The notes: generated by a model not told the origin, from the sequence alone. A DNA stretch of 64,000 nucleotides from Streptomyces sp. NBC_01750 (GCF_035918095.1 NZ_CP109137.1:6574001-6638000); one strand, 5' to 3'; shown: positions 1 to 8,522, counted from the first letter of the stretch. Numbers and translations are program-made.

Positions 1-131
1 TGGGGGAGCGGAAGGTCGACACCAGGTATGCCTGCGCGGATCAGGGGCTTCCCGGTATGGAGCGCGATCAGTACGACGAGGACGCCCAGTTCGGCCAGGA
101 GGGCGAGATCAGCCCGTCCGACGCCCCGTGA
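1..131 (+). CDS. C-terminal tail of an unidentified gene (5'-truncated)
   Basis: An open frame enters from the left edge and stops at a TGA at 129-131, giving about 42 residues ending in an acidic tail (MERDQYDEDAQFGQEGEISP and a few more). The tail is hydrophilic and probably disordered. It carries no family signature, so no function can be given. A strong hairpin starts 25 bases downstream, which fits the end of a real transcription unit. The frame could still be chance, because only the last part lies in the window. Confidence 0.4.
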   Translation, partial: GERKVDTRYACADQGLPGMERDQYDEDAQFGQEGEISPSDAP

Positions 132-156
132 GATTCGCCGTTCAAGGAGGCTGAGA

Positions 157-187
157 TACGGGCCGTGCCCCCCGCGCACGGCCCGTA
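157..187. terminator. Bidirectional hairpin between converging genes
   Basis: A perfect 12-bp inverted repeat, TACGGGCCGTGC and GCACGGCCCGTA, with a 7-base C-rich loop. It lies between the end of the left-edge gene (+) and the end of the efflux pump gene (-), so it can serve both. There is no long T-run, as is common for Streptomyces terminators. Confidence 0.7.
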
Positions 188-208
188 CTCCGGATCGATG
201 CGGCGGAT

Positions 209-1765
209 TTACGCGGCCGGGCCACCTGCGCCCGCCGCCCCGCTGAGCGCCTCCAGGTCACTCTTGCGTACGCGGACGACGAACACCGCGGTCAGCACGG
301 CGAGTCCGACGAGACCGACTCCGGCCCAGAACGCCGTCGCGATGCCTTCGGCGAGCACCTGGTGCCCCCAGGGCGGCGGCAGTTCGTGCGTCCTGGCGAA
401 GTGTTCCTTCTGCGCGGGTGTCGAATCCGCGAGAAACGACGGCAGTTGCCGTTCGGCCTCGTTGCGGCTGGCGGTGCTGAAGACGGTCATGAGAATCGAC
501 AGGCCCAGGGAACCACCCACCATCTGTGTGGCGTTGAGCAAACTGGAGGCCGCGCCCGATTCGTGCTGCGCCACGCCCGAGACCGCCGTGAGTGTCGCCG
601 TCACGAACACCAGCCCCATGCCGAAGCCGAAGAGCAGCATCGGCCCCAGCACCCCGCCCGCATACGAGCTGCCGGGATCGAGCGCGGTCAGCCATGCCAT
701 GCCGCTGCCGGTGAACACCGCGCCGGCCGCCAGGAACGGCTTGGGTCCGAGCACCGGCAGCAGCTTCGAGGAGATTCCCGCCGCCGTGACGATCATCACC
801 GTGACCGGGAGGAAGGCGAGGCCGGAGTTGATAGGGCTGTAGTCCAGCACGTTCTGCACGAACAGGACGATGAAGAAGAACATGCCGAACATTGCCGCGG
901 CGAGGCTCATCATGATCAGATACGTGCCGGAGCGGTTACGGTCGGCGAACATCCGCAGCGGAGTGATCGGTTCCCGAGCCCGACGCTCGGTCAGTACGAA
1001 GGCGGTGAGGAGCACGATCGCCGCCGCGAACGCGGCGAGAGTGAGCCCGTCGCTCCAGCCGTCCTCGGAAGCCCGGATGAAGCCGTAGACCAGAGAGGCC
1101 ATACCCGCGGTCGAGGTGAGCGCGCCCGCGATGTCGAACCGGCCGGAGTGCTGTTCGGACTCGTTGATGAAGACCGGAGCGAGCACCGCGATCAGGATTC
1201 CGATCGGCAGGTTGACATAGAAGACCCAACGCCAGTTCAGCCACTCGGTGAGCATGCCGCCGGCGAGCAGGCCGATGGCCGCGCCGCTGGCCGAGACCGC
1301 GGCGAAGATGCCGAACGCGCGGTTGCGCTCGGGACCTTCGCGGAAGGTCGTGGTGATGAGAGCGAGCGCCGTGGGTGAGGCGATGGCGCCGCCGACGCCC
1401 TGGAGCGCGCGGGCCGCGAGCATCTGCCAGGGCTCCTGCGCAACGCCGCACAGCAGTGAGGCGAAGGTGAAGAGCAGCACACCGAAGACGAACACTCGCC
1501 GGCGGCCGAGAATGTCGCCCGCGCGGCCGCCGAGCAGCAGCAGCCCCCCGAAGGTGAGGGTGTACGCGTTGACCACCCAGGACAGCTGGGTCGTGGTGAA
1601 CTCGAGAGCCCCTTGGATGTGCGGGAGCGCGATATTCACAATCGTGGTGTCGAGGACCACCATGAGCTGGAGCGCGGCAATGACGGCCAGGGCAATCCCG
1701 GAGCGTCCCTGTCTGCGTGCCGCTCCTGGTTTGCTTGGAGCAGTTAATTGAGAGGTTGTCACCAT
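209..1765 (-). CDS. MFS drug efflux transporter, DHA2 (EmrB/QacA) family
   Basis: A proton-driven multidrug exporter of the inner membrane with 14 predicted transmembrane helices, 518 residues. Visible family features are the first helix ending in the VLDTTIVNIALPHIQ motif, a loop with GGRAGDILGRRR between helices 2 and 3, and the motif-C-like GVGGAIASPTALALI. The start chosen is the ATG at 1765, preceded by GGGGGA; an ATG 10 codons upstream lies inside the operator and is less likely. It is transcribed divergently from a TetR regulator, with two palindromes in the shared promoter. This suggests repression by TetR and release by the exported compound. The substrate cannot be told from sequence. 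Confidence 0.9.
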   Translation of the reverse strand: MVTTSQLTAPSKPGAARRQGRSGIALAVIAALQLMVVLDTTIVNIALPHIQGALEFTTTQLSWVVNAYTLTFGGLLLLGGRAGDILGRRRVFVFGVLLFTFASLLCGVAQEPWQMLAARALQGVGGAIASPTALALITTTFREGPERNRAFGIFAAVSASGAAIGLLAGGMLTEWLNWRWVFYVNLPIGILIAVLAPVFINESEQHSGRFDIAGALTSTAGMASLVYGFIRASEDGWSDGLTLAAFAAAIVLLTAFVLTERRAREPITPLRMFADRNRSGTYLIMMSLAAAMFGMFFFIVLFVQNVLDYSPINSGLAFLPVTVMIVTAAGISSKLLPVLGPKPFLAAGAVFTGSGMAWLTALDPGSSYAGGVLGPMLLFGFGMGLVFVTATLTAVSGVAQHESGAASSLLNATQMVGGSLGLSILMTVFSTASRNEAERQLPSFLADSTPAQKEHFARTHELPPPWGHQVLAEGIATAFWAGVGLVGLAVLTAVFVVRVRKSDLEALSGAAGAGGPAA

Positions 1766-1784
1766 CGTCCCCCACAAGTGAGTT

Positions 1785-1804
1785 AGTGAACGCATCCGTT
1801 CACT
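1785..1804. promoter_or_regulatory. Palindromic operator 1, probable TetR site
   Basis: AGTGAACG, four bases, CGTTCACT: a perfect 8-bp inverted repeat 20 bases upstream of the efflux pump start. It shares its half-site with the second palindrome at 1833-1852, at a centre-to-centre distance of 48 bp. The probable ligand is the adjacent TetR protein. Confidence 0.8.
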
Positions 1805-1831
1805 GTCCCGTCAACCGTAGAGAGTCCCCCT

Positions 1832-1853
1832 CAGTGAACGCAAGCGTTCACTG
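1832..1853. promoter_or_regulatory. Palindromic operator 2, probable TetR site
   Basis: A core of AGTGAACGCAAGCGTTCACT, with one more matching pair at each end, gives a perfect 10-bp inverted repeat around two A bases. It lies 30 bases upstream of the TetR start codon and repeats the AGTGAACG half-site of operator 1. It could therefore mediate autorepression as well as pump repression. Confidence 0.8.
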
Positions 1854-1882
1854 CAGCTCCTGTCCCCAACGGAGAGAAGAAG

Positions 1883-2509
1883 ATGGCCAATTCGCGCTGG
1901 ACTGCCGCCGCCGAGACGCCCCGGGTCTCGCTGCGCCGTCGGGGACCCGTGCTGGAGCGCGCGATCCTCGACGCCGCTCTGGAGCAGTTGAGTACGGTCG
2001 GCTGGAGTGGGCTCACCATGGAGGGTGTCGCCGCCGGGGCCCAGACCGGGAAGGCTGCCGTCTACCGGCGCTGGCCGTCGAAGGAGGACCTCGTCGCGGA
2101 CGCCCTGCAGGCCGGGCTGCCGGTACTCGACGAGGCCGCCGATCACGGCAGCATCCGCGAGGACCTCTTTCAGCTCTGCCGGCAGGTGCGCGATGCGATG
2201 TACTCCAGGTCCGGCTTTGCGCTCCGCTCCGTGCTTTACGAGTGCGACACCTCCACCGCCGAGCGCTTTCACGGGGTGATCGTGCGTCGTGTGATCGAGC
2301 CGTCGAACCAGCTCTACCGGGAGGTGGTACGGCGTGGTGTCACGCGCGGCGACGTCCGTTCCGACGTCACCAGTGAGCTGGTTTTCGATGTGATTCCGGG
2401 GCTGATGATGTACCGCTCCAAGGTGTGCGGCAGCGAATGGCCGGACGAGGATGTCGCCGAGATGATCGATCAGGTCATGGTGCCGCTGCTGCGCCCGGGA
2501 ACCGACTGA
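1883..2509 (+). CDS. TetR/AcrR-family repressor of the efflux pump
   Basis: A 208-residue DNA-binding regulator. The N-terminal helix-turn-helix spans about residues 20-70, with [20 protein letters not shown], then the recognition region [16 protein letters not shown], typical of TetR proteins. The rest would be the ligand-binding and dimer domain (the TetR_C type with [20 protein letters not shown]). The ATG at 1883 follows GGAGAGAAG. Divergent placement beside the pump and the two shared palindromes make it the probable local repressor. The inducing ligand is unknown. Confidence 0.9.
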   Translation: MANSRWTAAAETPRVSLRRRGPVLERAILDAALEQLSTVGWSGLTMEGVAAGAQTGKAAVYRRWPSKEDLVADALQAGLPVLDEAADHGSIREDLFQLCRQVRDAMYSRSGFALRSVLYECDTSTAERFHGVIVRRVIEPSNQLYREVVRRGVTRGDVRSDVTSELVFDVIPGLMMYRSKVCGSEWPDEDVAEMIDQVMVPLLRPGTD

Positions 2510-2583
2510 CCGCGGGCCCCGCGGCCCCTGAGCGGAATCCGGTTGTCGCCCACGGGGTCCGGCGGCGTAACCTTGCTGGCGCC

Positions 2584-3285
2584 ATGCCGTACGAACCCCC
2601 CACCCACACAGTCGAGCGCTCGATCCGAGCCACCACCGGCGCCAAGATCGTCGCAGGTGTCGACGAGGTTGGACGCGGGGCGTGGGCCGGTCCGGTCACG
2701 GTGTGCGCGGCGGTCACCGGACTGCGCAGACCGCCCCCCGGGCTGACCGACTCCAAACTGATCAGCCCGAAGCGCCGTACAGAACTGGCCGGGCGGCTGG
2801 AACAGTGGGTCACGTCGCACGCCTTGGGGCACGCGTCGCCGGAGGAGATCGACGAACAGGGTATGACCGCGGCACTGCGGCTGGCTGCCGTCCGTGCGCT
2901 GGATGCGCTTCCGGTCCGGCCGGACGCCATCATCCTCGACGGCAAGCACAACTACCTGGGATTGCCCTGGCAGGTCCGTACGGTCATCAAGGGCGACCAG
3001 TCCTGTGTCGCCGTCGCGGCCGCTTCGGTGATCGCCAAGGTGCGCAGGGACGCGATGATGGCCGAACTGCAGGGGGAGTTCGCCGACTTCGGCTTCGCCG
3101 CCAACGCCGGCTATCCCTCGCCCGTGCACAAGGCGGCGCTCGAGGAGTGGGGTCCCACGCCTTACCACCGGCTCTCGTGGTCCTACCTGGACGCGCTGCC
3201 CCAGTGGCGGCACCTCAAGAAGGTCCGCGTCTCCGCCGAGGCGGCCGCACTGGAAAGCGGGGGCCAGCTCGGCTTCGAATTCTGA
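2584..3285 (+). CDS. rnhB: Ribonuclease HII
   Basis: Cleaves RNA in RNA-DNA hybrids, including single ribonucleotides built into DNA, in the cytoplasm. The product is 233 residues, normal for the family. The DEDD active site is visible: Asp27 and Glu28 in [14 protein letters not shown], Asp119 in ILDG, and Asp138 in KGDQS, followed by SVIAKVRRD. The ATG at 2584 was preferred over an upstream in-frame ATG because family similarity begins here. It lies 74 bases after the TetR gene and about 90 bases before a conserved hypothetical gene, near recQ, in a nucleic-acid maintenance cluster. Confidence 0.95.
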   Translation: MPYEPPTHTVERSIRATTGAKIVAGVDEVGRGAWAGPVTVCAAVTGLRRPPPGLTDSKLISPKRRTELAGRLEQWVTSHALGHASPEEIDEQGMTAALRLAAVRALDALPVRPDAIILDGKHNYLGLPWQVRTVIKGDQSCVAVAAASVIAKVRRDAMMAELQGEFADFGFAANAGYPSPVHKAALEEWGPTPYHRLSWSYLDALPQWRHLKKVRVSAEAAALESGGQLGFEF

Positions 3286-3373
3286 ACTCGCCCCCTCCGC
3301 AGCAGGGGCGCACATATGTGCCCACCCGCACCCGCCGATGCCATCCGCACCGGCGTTTGATAGACATCCATTC

Positions 3374-3991
3374 ATGCCTCTCATCCCCGAGGAGCCTCAG
3401 ATTCACGAGAGTGCCCAGGGTCCCCGCGCAACTCCGGCCGCAGGCCGCACCGCGCCGACCCCCCGTCCCGTACCCGGTCCGCGTTCCGCGGCCTCGCCGC
3501 GTCCCGGGCACCCGGGCTCCGGTACCGCCCGGCCCGCACCGCCGGCGCAGCGCACCCACACTTCTGCCGGACAGCCGCAGGCGCCCCGGCCGGAGAATCG
3601 CGCTGTGCCGCAGATCCAGCTGATCCCCGCCCCCGCCGATGGCGCGCTCGACGCCGCCGACGAGGCGGTCGACCTGCTGCTCGACTCCGGCCGCACCCCG
3701 GGCGACGTCCTGGTGCTCACCACTGGCGAGCAGCACCCGTGGGCCGCGCATGAGCTGTCCTTCGGCGAGGCCGCCTACTGGGCTCAGCACGACGCCCGAG
3801 ACGACGTCTTCTACGCCGACGCCGCCGCGGTGGGACGTGCCTCGGCCCGTCCCGTGGTGGTCGTCGCGATCAGCGGAGGCGCCGCCGACGCCGCCCGTTC
3901 GCTGCCGGCGGCCCTGGCGAAGGCGACCGCACTGCTGATTGTGTGCGGAGATCCCAAGCAGATCAACGCCGTGCTCGGCACGGACGTCTGA
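3374..3991 (+). CDS. Conserved actinobacterial protein with helicase C-terminal-like domain
   Basis: A 205-residue soluble protein. Residues about 15-75 are Pro/Ala/Arg-rich and look disordered. Residues about 95-205 form a compact alpha/beta part containing GDVLVLTTGEQHPW, a strand RPVVVVAISGG, and the end motif ALLIVCGDPKQI. The order (LVLT strand, PVVVV strand, then a helix and a LIVCGDP strand) resembles the last domain of superfamily 1 helicases, but no ATP-binding half is present. It could be an adaptor or a degenerate helicase fragment. It lies between rnhB and a hypothetical gene next to recQ. The ATG at 3374 was chosen; 3338 is a possible upstream start. The function is not established. 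Confidence 0.75.
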   Translation: MPLIPEEPQIHESAQGPRATPAAGRTAPTPRPVPGPRSAASPRPGHPGSGTARPAPPAQRTHTSAGQPQAPRPENRAVPQIQLIPAPADGALDAADEAVDLLLDSGRTPGDVLVLTTGEQHPWAAHELSFGEAAYWAQHDARDDVFYADAAAVGRASARPVVVVAISGGAADAARSLPAALAKATALLIVCGDPKQINAVLGTDV

Positions 3992-4030
3992 CCTGTACGG
4001 CCTGTACGGACCGCCTGGTCCGGTCGTGAC

Positions 4031-4057
4031 CCGGCTGCCCAGCACCTGGGCAGCCGG
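4031..4057. terminator. Hairpin between converging genes
   Basis: A perfect 12-bp stem, CCGGCTGCCCAG with CTGGGCAGCCGG, and a 3-base loop. It lies between the stop codons of the helicase-like gene (+) and the hypothetical gene at 4070-4699 (-), so it can end transcription from both sides. Confidence 0.7.
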
Positions 4058-4069
4058 AGAGTGGCACCT

Positions 4070-4699
4070 TCAGCGTGCCGCCGTGCGCCGAAGCGCCTCA
4101 GCCGCGCCGCTCGCCGTGCGCAGCGGCTGGAGCTCGGCCTCGGCCGCACCGTCGAGGAACGGGCCGGGCGACGACGTGGAGTTGGGTCGGCGCCCGCCCC
4201 GTCCCTCGCCCAGAACCTGCCAGCCGGCGCGTGTCAGCGTGATGTACGCACCACAGCGCAGCCCGTGCAGAGTGCAGGCGTCCCGCAGCCCCCACATCCA
4301 CGCCCCGTCCTCCTCCGTCCAACGCTCGTCGCCCTCACGGCAGTAGAGCAGCACGGCGGTACGCACGGGCGCGCGCAGACGCAGATCGTGCGGGATGACC
4401 CGGCGCAGATGCGCCAGCAGCACGTTGCGGAATTCCCAGCCGTCCACGGGCGTGGAACGCCGTGAGAATGACGCACTGGCAGCGAGCCGGTCCTCGTGGT
4501 CGAGCACGGCGACGACGGCTGTCGCAGGTGCCGGCGCATGCCGCGTGTGCAGTCCGCTGACCACCTCGCGGGGGTTGCGGAGCAGCGGGATCCCGGCTGA
4601 CGCCCACTCGGCGGGCTCGAGCATCCTGGCGAGGCGGTTGGCAGAGCCGGCTGACGTCGTGATCGAAGTGGCTGCGGACGGAGCGAATCCGAAGGTCAC
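4070..4699 (-). CDS. Conserved hypothetical protein downstream of recQ
   Basis: A 209-residue protein without transmembrane helices or a signal peptide. The start is the GTG at 4699, preceded by an excellent GGGAGGA ribosome site; the frame upstream only continues as an antisense-type shadow through recQ. Visible stretches are a core with AVVAVLDHEDRLAASASFSR, VLLYCREGDERWTEEDGAWM and GLRCGAYITLTRAGW, suggesting a small alpha/beta fold of unknown role. I do not recognise a family. It follows recQ on the same strand with about 218 bases between, so it may share its transcript or have its own promoter. Confidence 0.75.
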   Translation of the reverse strand: MTFGFAPSAATSITTSAGSANRLARMLEPAEWASAGIPLLRNPREVVSGLHTRHAPAPATAVVAVLDHEDRLAASASFSRRSTPVDGWEFRNVLLAHLRRVIPHDLRLRAPVRTAVLLYCREGDERWTEEDGAWMWGLRDACTLHGLRCGAYITLTRAGWQVLGEGRGGRRPNSTSSPGPFLDGAAEAELQPLRTASGAAEALRRTAAR

Positions 4700-4917
4700 G
4701 GTCCTCCCTTCACATTCGCGCCCAGGGTGCGGGCAGGGTGGGGTGAGGGCGCACCGCGGCACGGCCTTTCCGGACCGCGAACGGACCGTGCGGGGAGCAT
4801 TCCAATTCTTGCTGCCCTCGTGGGCATGCGGCAACGAGCAATTTGGCGCCACCGACAGGAATCGGCGGTTATGACGCTCATTATCCCTGCCCATTTGCGG
4901 CCCCGGTGACCCTCCTG

Positions 4918-7089
4918 TCACGTCTGAATTGCAAGGACCAGGGGAAACACCCCCCTCGCACCCGCCCTGCGCAGCAGTCGCGCCGCCACCGCGAGGGTCC
5001 AGCCACTGTCCGAGAGATCGTCCACCAGAAGCAAGGGCCCGTCGGTTTCGGCCAATGCCTCGGCCAGCTGGGGAGGCACCGTGAACGCCTCGTGCAGCGC
5101 CCGCACCCGCTGGGCGCTGTTGGTGCGCGCGATCCGTGCCTCCAACGCCTCGGGCACATACTCGACAGAGCCCAGCAGCGGCATCCTGCCGACCTCGGCG
5201 ATGCGGCTGCCCAGGGATCCGACCAGCTGGGGCCTGCTGCGGGAGGCGATGGTGACCACACCGACCGGCCGGGGCGGCGCGTCCGCCGCACCGGAGGCCC
5301 AGCCGCCGGGGCCCTTGGCCCAGTCGGCGAGCACGGTCACCACAGCCTTCACCACCTCGTCCGGCACGGGACCGTCGGGAGCCTGCGCCGCGAGCATCGG
5401 CCGCAGCCGATTGCCCCAGCCGATGTCGGAGAGGCGCCCCAGCGCACGTCCCGGGAAGGACTGCTCCCCTTCGGGGATACGCCCCTTGAGGCCGACCCCC
5501 ACCGCCGCCAGCCCGGTCGGCCACATCTTGCGCGGTTCCACGTCCACACCCGGCCTGCCCAGCTCCCCGCGCGCGGCATCCAGAGCCGCCACGGACACCT
5601 TGTCGCTGAACCGAGCTCCCGAGCAGTTGTCGCAGCGGCCGCACGGCGCCGCTTCCTCGTCGTCCAACTGCCGTCGCAGGAACTCCATCCGGCAGCCCGT
5701 CGAGGTCGCGTAGTCACGCATCGCCTGCTGCTCGGACTCCCGCTGCCGGGCGACCCACGCATACCGCTCGGCGTCGTACGACCAGGGTTGCCCGGTGGTC
5801 GTCCAGCCGCCTTTCACCCGGCGCACCGCACCGTCGACGTCGAGGACCTTGAGCATGGTCTCCAGCCGGGTGCGCCGCAGTTCGACCAGCGGCTCCAGCG
5901 CGGGCAGCGAGAGCGGACGGCCCGCTTGCGCCAGGACATCGAGAGTGCGTCGCACCAGCTCCTCCGGAGGGAAGGCGACCGAGGCGAAGTACTGCCAGAT
6001 CGCCTCGTCCTCCCTACCCGGCAGCAGCAGTACTTCCGCGTGCTCCACACCACGGCCCGCACGGCCCACCTGCTGGTAGTAGGCGATGGGGGAGGAGGGC
6101 GAACCCATGTGCACGACGAAACCGAGATCGGGCTTGTCGAAGCCCATCCCGAGCGCGGAGGTGGCGACCAGGGCCTTGACGCGGTTGGCGAGCAGGTCCT
6201 CCTCGGCCTGCTGCCGGTCGGCGTTCTCCGTACGGCCGGTGTACGAGGCCACTGTGTGCCCGCACTGGCGCAGATACGCCGTGACCTCTTCGGCGGCCGC
6301 GACGGTGAGGGTGTAGATGATCCCGGAGCCGGGCAGCTCGCCGAGATGATCGGCGAGCCAGGCCAGCCGGTTCGCGGCATCGGGCAGCTGGAGCACGCTC
6401 AGGCTGAGGCTCTCCCGGTCCAGTGCGCCCCGCAGTACGAGGGCGTCCGTGCCCGCCCCCGTACCCAGCTGTTCGGCGACGTCCGCGGTCACGCGGGCAT
6501 TGGCCGTGGCGGTGGTGGCGAGCACCGGGACCCCGGCCGGCAGCTCCGCGAGCATGGTGCGCAGCCGTCGGTAGTCGGGCCGGAAGTCATGGCCCCAGTC
6601 GGAGATGCAGTGCGCCTCGTCGACCACCAGCAGACCGGTGGCGGCGGCCAGCTTGGGCAGCACCTGGTCACGGAAATCGGGATTGTTCAACCGCTCGGGG
6701 CTCACCAGCAGCACATCCACCTCGCCGGCGGCCACTTCGGCCTGGACCGTGTCCCACTCGTCCGTGTTGGAGGAATTGATGGTCCGGGCGCTGATGCCGG
6801 CCCGCGCCGCGGCCTCCACCTGGTTGCGCATGAGCGCGAGCAGGGGAGAGACGATCACGGTCGGTCCGCTGCCGCGCTCGCGCAGCAGCGAGGTCGCGAC
6901 GAAATACACCGCGGACTTGCCCCACCCGGTCCGTTGCACGACCAGCGCCCGGCGCTTCTCCGCCACGAGCGCCTCGATCGCCCGCCACTGGTCCTCGCGC
7001 AGCCGGGCCGCGCCCGTCGGGTCCGATACGAGGCGGGCGAGTACGGAGTCGGCCGAGGCCCTGAGATCTGCGCGGTCTGCGTTGGTCAT
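4918..7089 (-). CDS. recQ: RecQ-family DNA helicase with phosphoribosyltransferase-like C-terminus
   Basis: A 3'-5' ATP-dependent DNA helicase acting in recombination and repair, 723 residues. Order of parts: the Q-motif-like REDQWRAIEAL (about 31-41), Walker A QRTGWGKSA (52-60), DEAHCISDWGHDFRPDYRRL, the helicase C domain with MGFDKPDLGFVVHMGSPSSP and QQVGRAGRG, and a zinc site with CGRCDNC. The last 40 residues contain LLLVDDLSDSGWT (about 686-698), which matches the PRPP-binding loop of type I phosphoribosyltransferases, and the preceding region has VGVVTIASRSRPQLVGSL. The start chosen is the ATG at 7089. Divergent from the DUF4192 gene; a facing DnaA-box pair lies between them. Confidence 0.92.
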   Translation of the reverse strand: MTNADRADLRASADSVLARLVSDPTGAARLREDQWRAIEALVAEKRRALVVQRTGWGKSAVYFVATSLLRERGSGPTVIVSPLLALMRNQVEAAARAGISARTINSSNTDEWDTVQAEVAAGEVDVLLVSPERLNNPDFRDQVLPKLAAATGLLVVDEAHCISDWGHDFRPDYRRLRTMLAELPAGVPVLATTATANARVTADVAEQLGTGAGTDALVLRGALDRESLSLSVLQLPDAANRLAWLADHLGELPGSGIIYTLTVAAAEEVTAYLRQCGHTVASYTGRTENADRQQAEEDLLANRVKALVATSALGMGFDKPDLGFVVHMGSPSSPIAYYQQVGRAGRGVEHAEVLLLPGREDEAIWQYFASVAFPPEELVRRTLDVLAQAGRPLSLPALEPLVELRRTRLETMLKVLDVDGAVRRVKGGWTTTGQPWSYDAERYAWVARQRESEQQAMRDYATSTGCRMEFLRRQLDDEEAAPCGRCDNCSGARFSDKVSVAALDAARGELGRPGVDVEPRKMWPTGLAAVGVGLKGRIPEGEQSFPGRALGRLSDIGWGNRLRPMLAAQAPDGPVPDEVVKAVVTVLADWAKGPGGWASGAADAPPRPVGVVTIASRSRPQLVGSLGSRIAEVGRMPLLGSVEYVPEALEARIARTNSAQRVRALHEAFTVPPQLAEALAETDGPLLLVDDLSDSGWTLAVAARLLRRAGARGVFPLVLAIQT

Positions 7090-7140
7090 GCCCCCATGCA
7101 ACCCGATCCCACTGACAAAGCGCGAACGAGGCCGCGGGCC

Positions 7141-7160
7141 TGTGGACAAAGTTATCCACA
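7141..7160. promoter_or_regulatory. Two facing DnaA boxes
   Basis: TGTGGACAA at 7141-7149 is the reverse complement of TTGTCCACA, the Streptomyces DnaA-box consensus. TTATCCACA at 7152-7160 matches the classical high-affinity DnaA box. The two face each other, two bases apart, in the 110-base divergent promoter between recQ and the DUF4192 gene. DnaA binding is inferred; no replication origin genes are nearby. Confidence 0.6.
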
Positions 7161-7199
7161 GGGGTCGCGGTGCCGGAGCCGTCACGAGACCGTCGTGCC

Positions 7200-8522
7200 A
7201 TGAACAAGCACCACGAACACACCAGTCCTACCGACGAGCAGCAGATCACCCTGCGTGGCCCCGGCGAACTGGCCGATGCCCTCCCGTACATGATGGGTTT
7301 CCATCCGAACGATTCGATCGTGCTCGTCGCGCTGCACGGCAGCCGCGGCCGCTTCGGCGGGCGACTGAGGCTCGGTATTCCACGCTCGCCGCGCGAATGG
7401 TCACCCGTGGCCGAGCAGCTCGCCCAGTGTCTGATCGAAGGCAGCGAACGTCGCGGTTCGCGCCCCGACGGCATCGTCGTCTTCCTCTGTCAGGATCCGG
7501 CGGACGGCGAGACGAGCGGCTCGGTGATGGAGCGGCTGCGCCCGCTCGCTCAACGACTGCGCACCGCCTGCGGCACCTTCGAGGTGCCGGTCTACGAGGC
7601 CCTCTGCATCTCCGACGGCCGTTACTGGTCCTACTGCTGCCCCGACGCGCGCTGCTGCCCTCCCGAAGGCAGCACGCTTGCCCTTCCCGGCACTTCGGTG
7701 ATGGCCGCGGCCGCCGCTTACGCGGGAGTCCAAGTGCGGGGCTCCCTGCGGGAGATGGAGGGGCGGCTCGCGCCTTGGACGACCCCGGCCGCGTCCGGCC
7801 AGGAGAAGGCCCTGGATACCGCGGGTTCCGCGCTGCTGCCCAGGATCCTGGACGGAACGGGGCGTGAGCAGGTCGCCGCGGAGACGCTCGCACTGGCCCG
7901 TCGGCTGATGAAACGCATCGGGGAGACATCACAGGATGGCGGCCGGGCCGAGTCGGATGCCGCGGACGACCGGCTCGTCACGCACGACGAGGCAGCCGCT
8001 GTGATTCTGGGCCTGCAGGACCGGGACACCCGTGACCGGGCCGCGGAGTGGATGGAGGGAGCCGACGCGGAACCGGCGCTACGGCTCTGGCGGACGCTGG
8101 CCCGCCGATGTGTCGGCCCGTACTCCGAGCACGCGGCGGCGCCGCTCACCCTCGCCGGCTGGGTCGCCTGGTCCACCGGCGACGAACCCGGCGCGCGGGT
8201 CGCCCTCGGACTCGCCCTGCGTGTCGACCCCGAGTACGTCTTCGCCCGGCTTCTGCACCAGGCCTGCAACGAGGGCCTGGATCCGGAGGCGCTGCGCAGC
8301 TGTCTGCGGCGCACGGAGCGCGCCACACCGGACTCCCCGGCGGGCCGCCCGGGCGCTCCACACCGTTCGCGCCCGCAGCAGGTCCGGCCGGCCACTCGCA
8401 AGCCGGGCGCCGACAGGAAGGATCTCCCGTCCGCCGGGACGCGCCCCGGCGGACGGGAGCCCGGGAACCGCAGCCGCGCGCGCAGGCGCAGCGGGCAGCG
8501 CGGCACCCGGAGCGGGCGGTGA
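7200..8522 (+). CDS. DUF4192 family protein
   Basis: A 440-residue soluble actinobacterial protein of unknown role. The family opening is clear: ITLRGPGELADALPYMMGFHPNDSIVLVAL (about residues 16-45), followed by LRLGIPRSP. A later conserved part contains GWVAWSTGDEPGARVALGLA and ALRVDPEYVFARLL. A cysteine-rich segment, YCCPDARCCPPEG, near residue 150 could bind metal. The tail after about residue 375 is Arg/Pro/Gly-rich and low in complexity, and a 15-bp hairpin lies within it. Start is the ATG at 7200. It is divergent from recQ; the next gene encodes an NrtR-type Nudix regulator. Confidence 0.85.
   Translation: MNKHHEHTSPTDEQQITLRGPGELADALPYMMGFHPNDSIVLVALHGSRGRFGGRLRLGIPRSPREWSPVAEQLAQCLIEGSERRGSRPDGIVVFLCQDPADGETSGSVMERLRPLAQRLRTACGTFEVPVYEALCISDGRYWSYCCPDARCCPPEGSTLALPGTSVMAAAAAYAGVQVRGSLREMEGRLAPWTTPAASGQEKALDTAGSALLPRILDGTGREQVAAETLALARRLMKRIGETSQDGGRAESDAADDRLVTHDEAAAVILGLQDRDTRDRAAEWMEGADAEPALRLWRTLARRCVGPYSEHAAAPLTLAGWVAWSTGDEPGARVALGLALRVDPEYVFARLLHQACNEGLDPEALRSCLRRTERATPDSPAGRPGAPHRSRPQQVRPATRKPGADRKDLPSAGTRPGGREPGNRSRARRRSGQRGTRSGR
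8424..8459. terminator. Strong hairpin inside the 3' end of the DUF4192 gene
   Basis: A perfect 15-bp inverted repeat, CTCCCGTCCGCCGGG with CCCGGCGGACGGGAG, around a 6-base loop. It lies about 60 bases before the stop codon. Its form is that of an intrinsic terminator, but it is inside the reading frame. Confidence 0.5.

Noticed and set aside
4843..7203. About 790-codon plus-strand frame across recQ
   Set aside because: Antisense shadow of an intact RecQ; no motifs.
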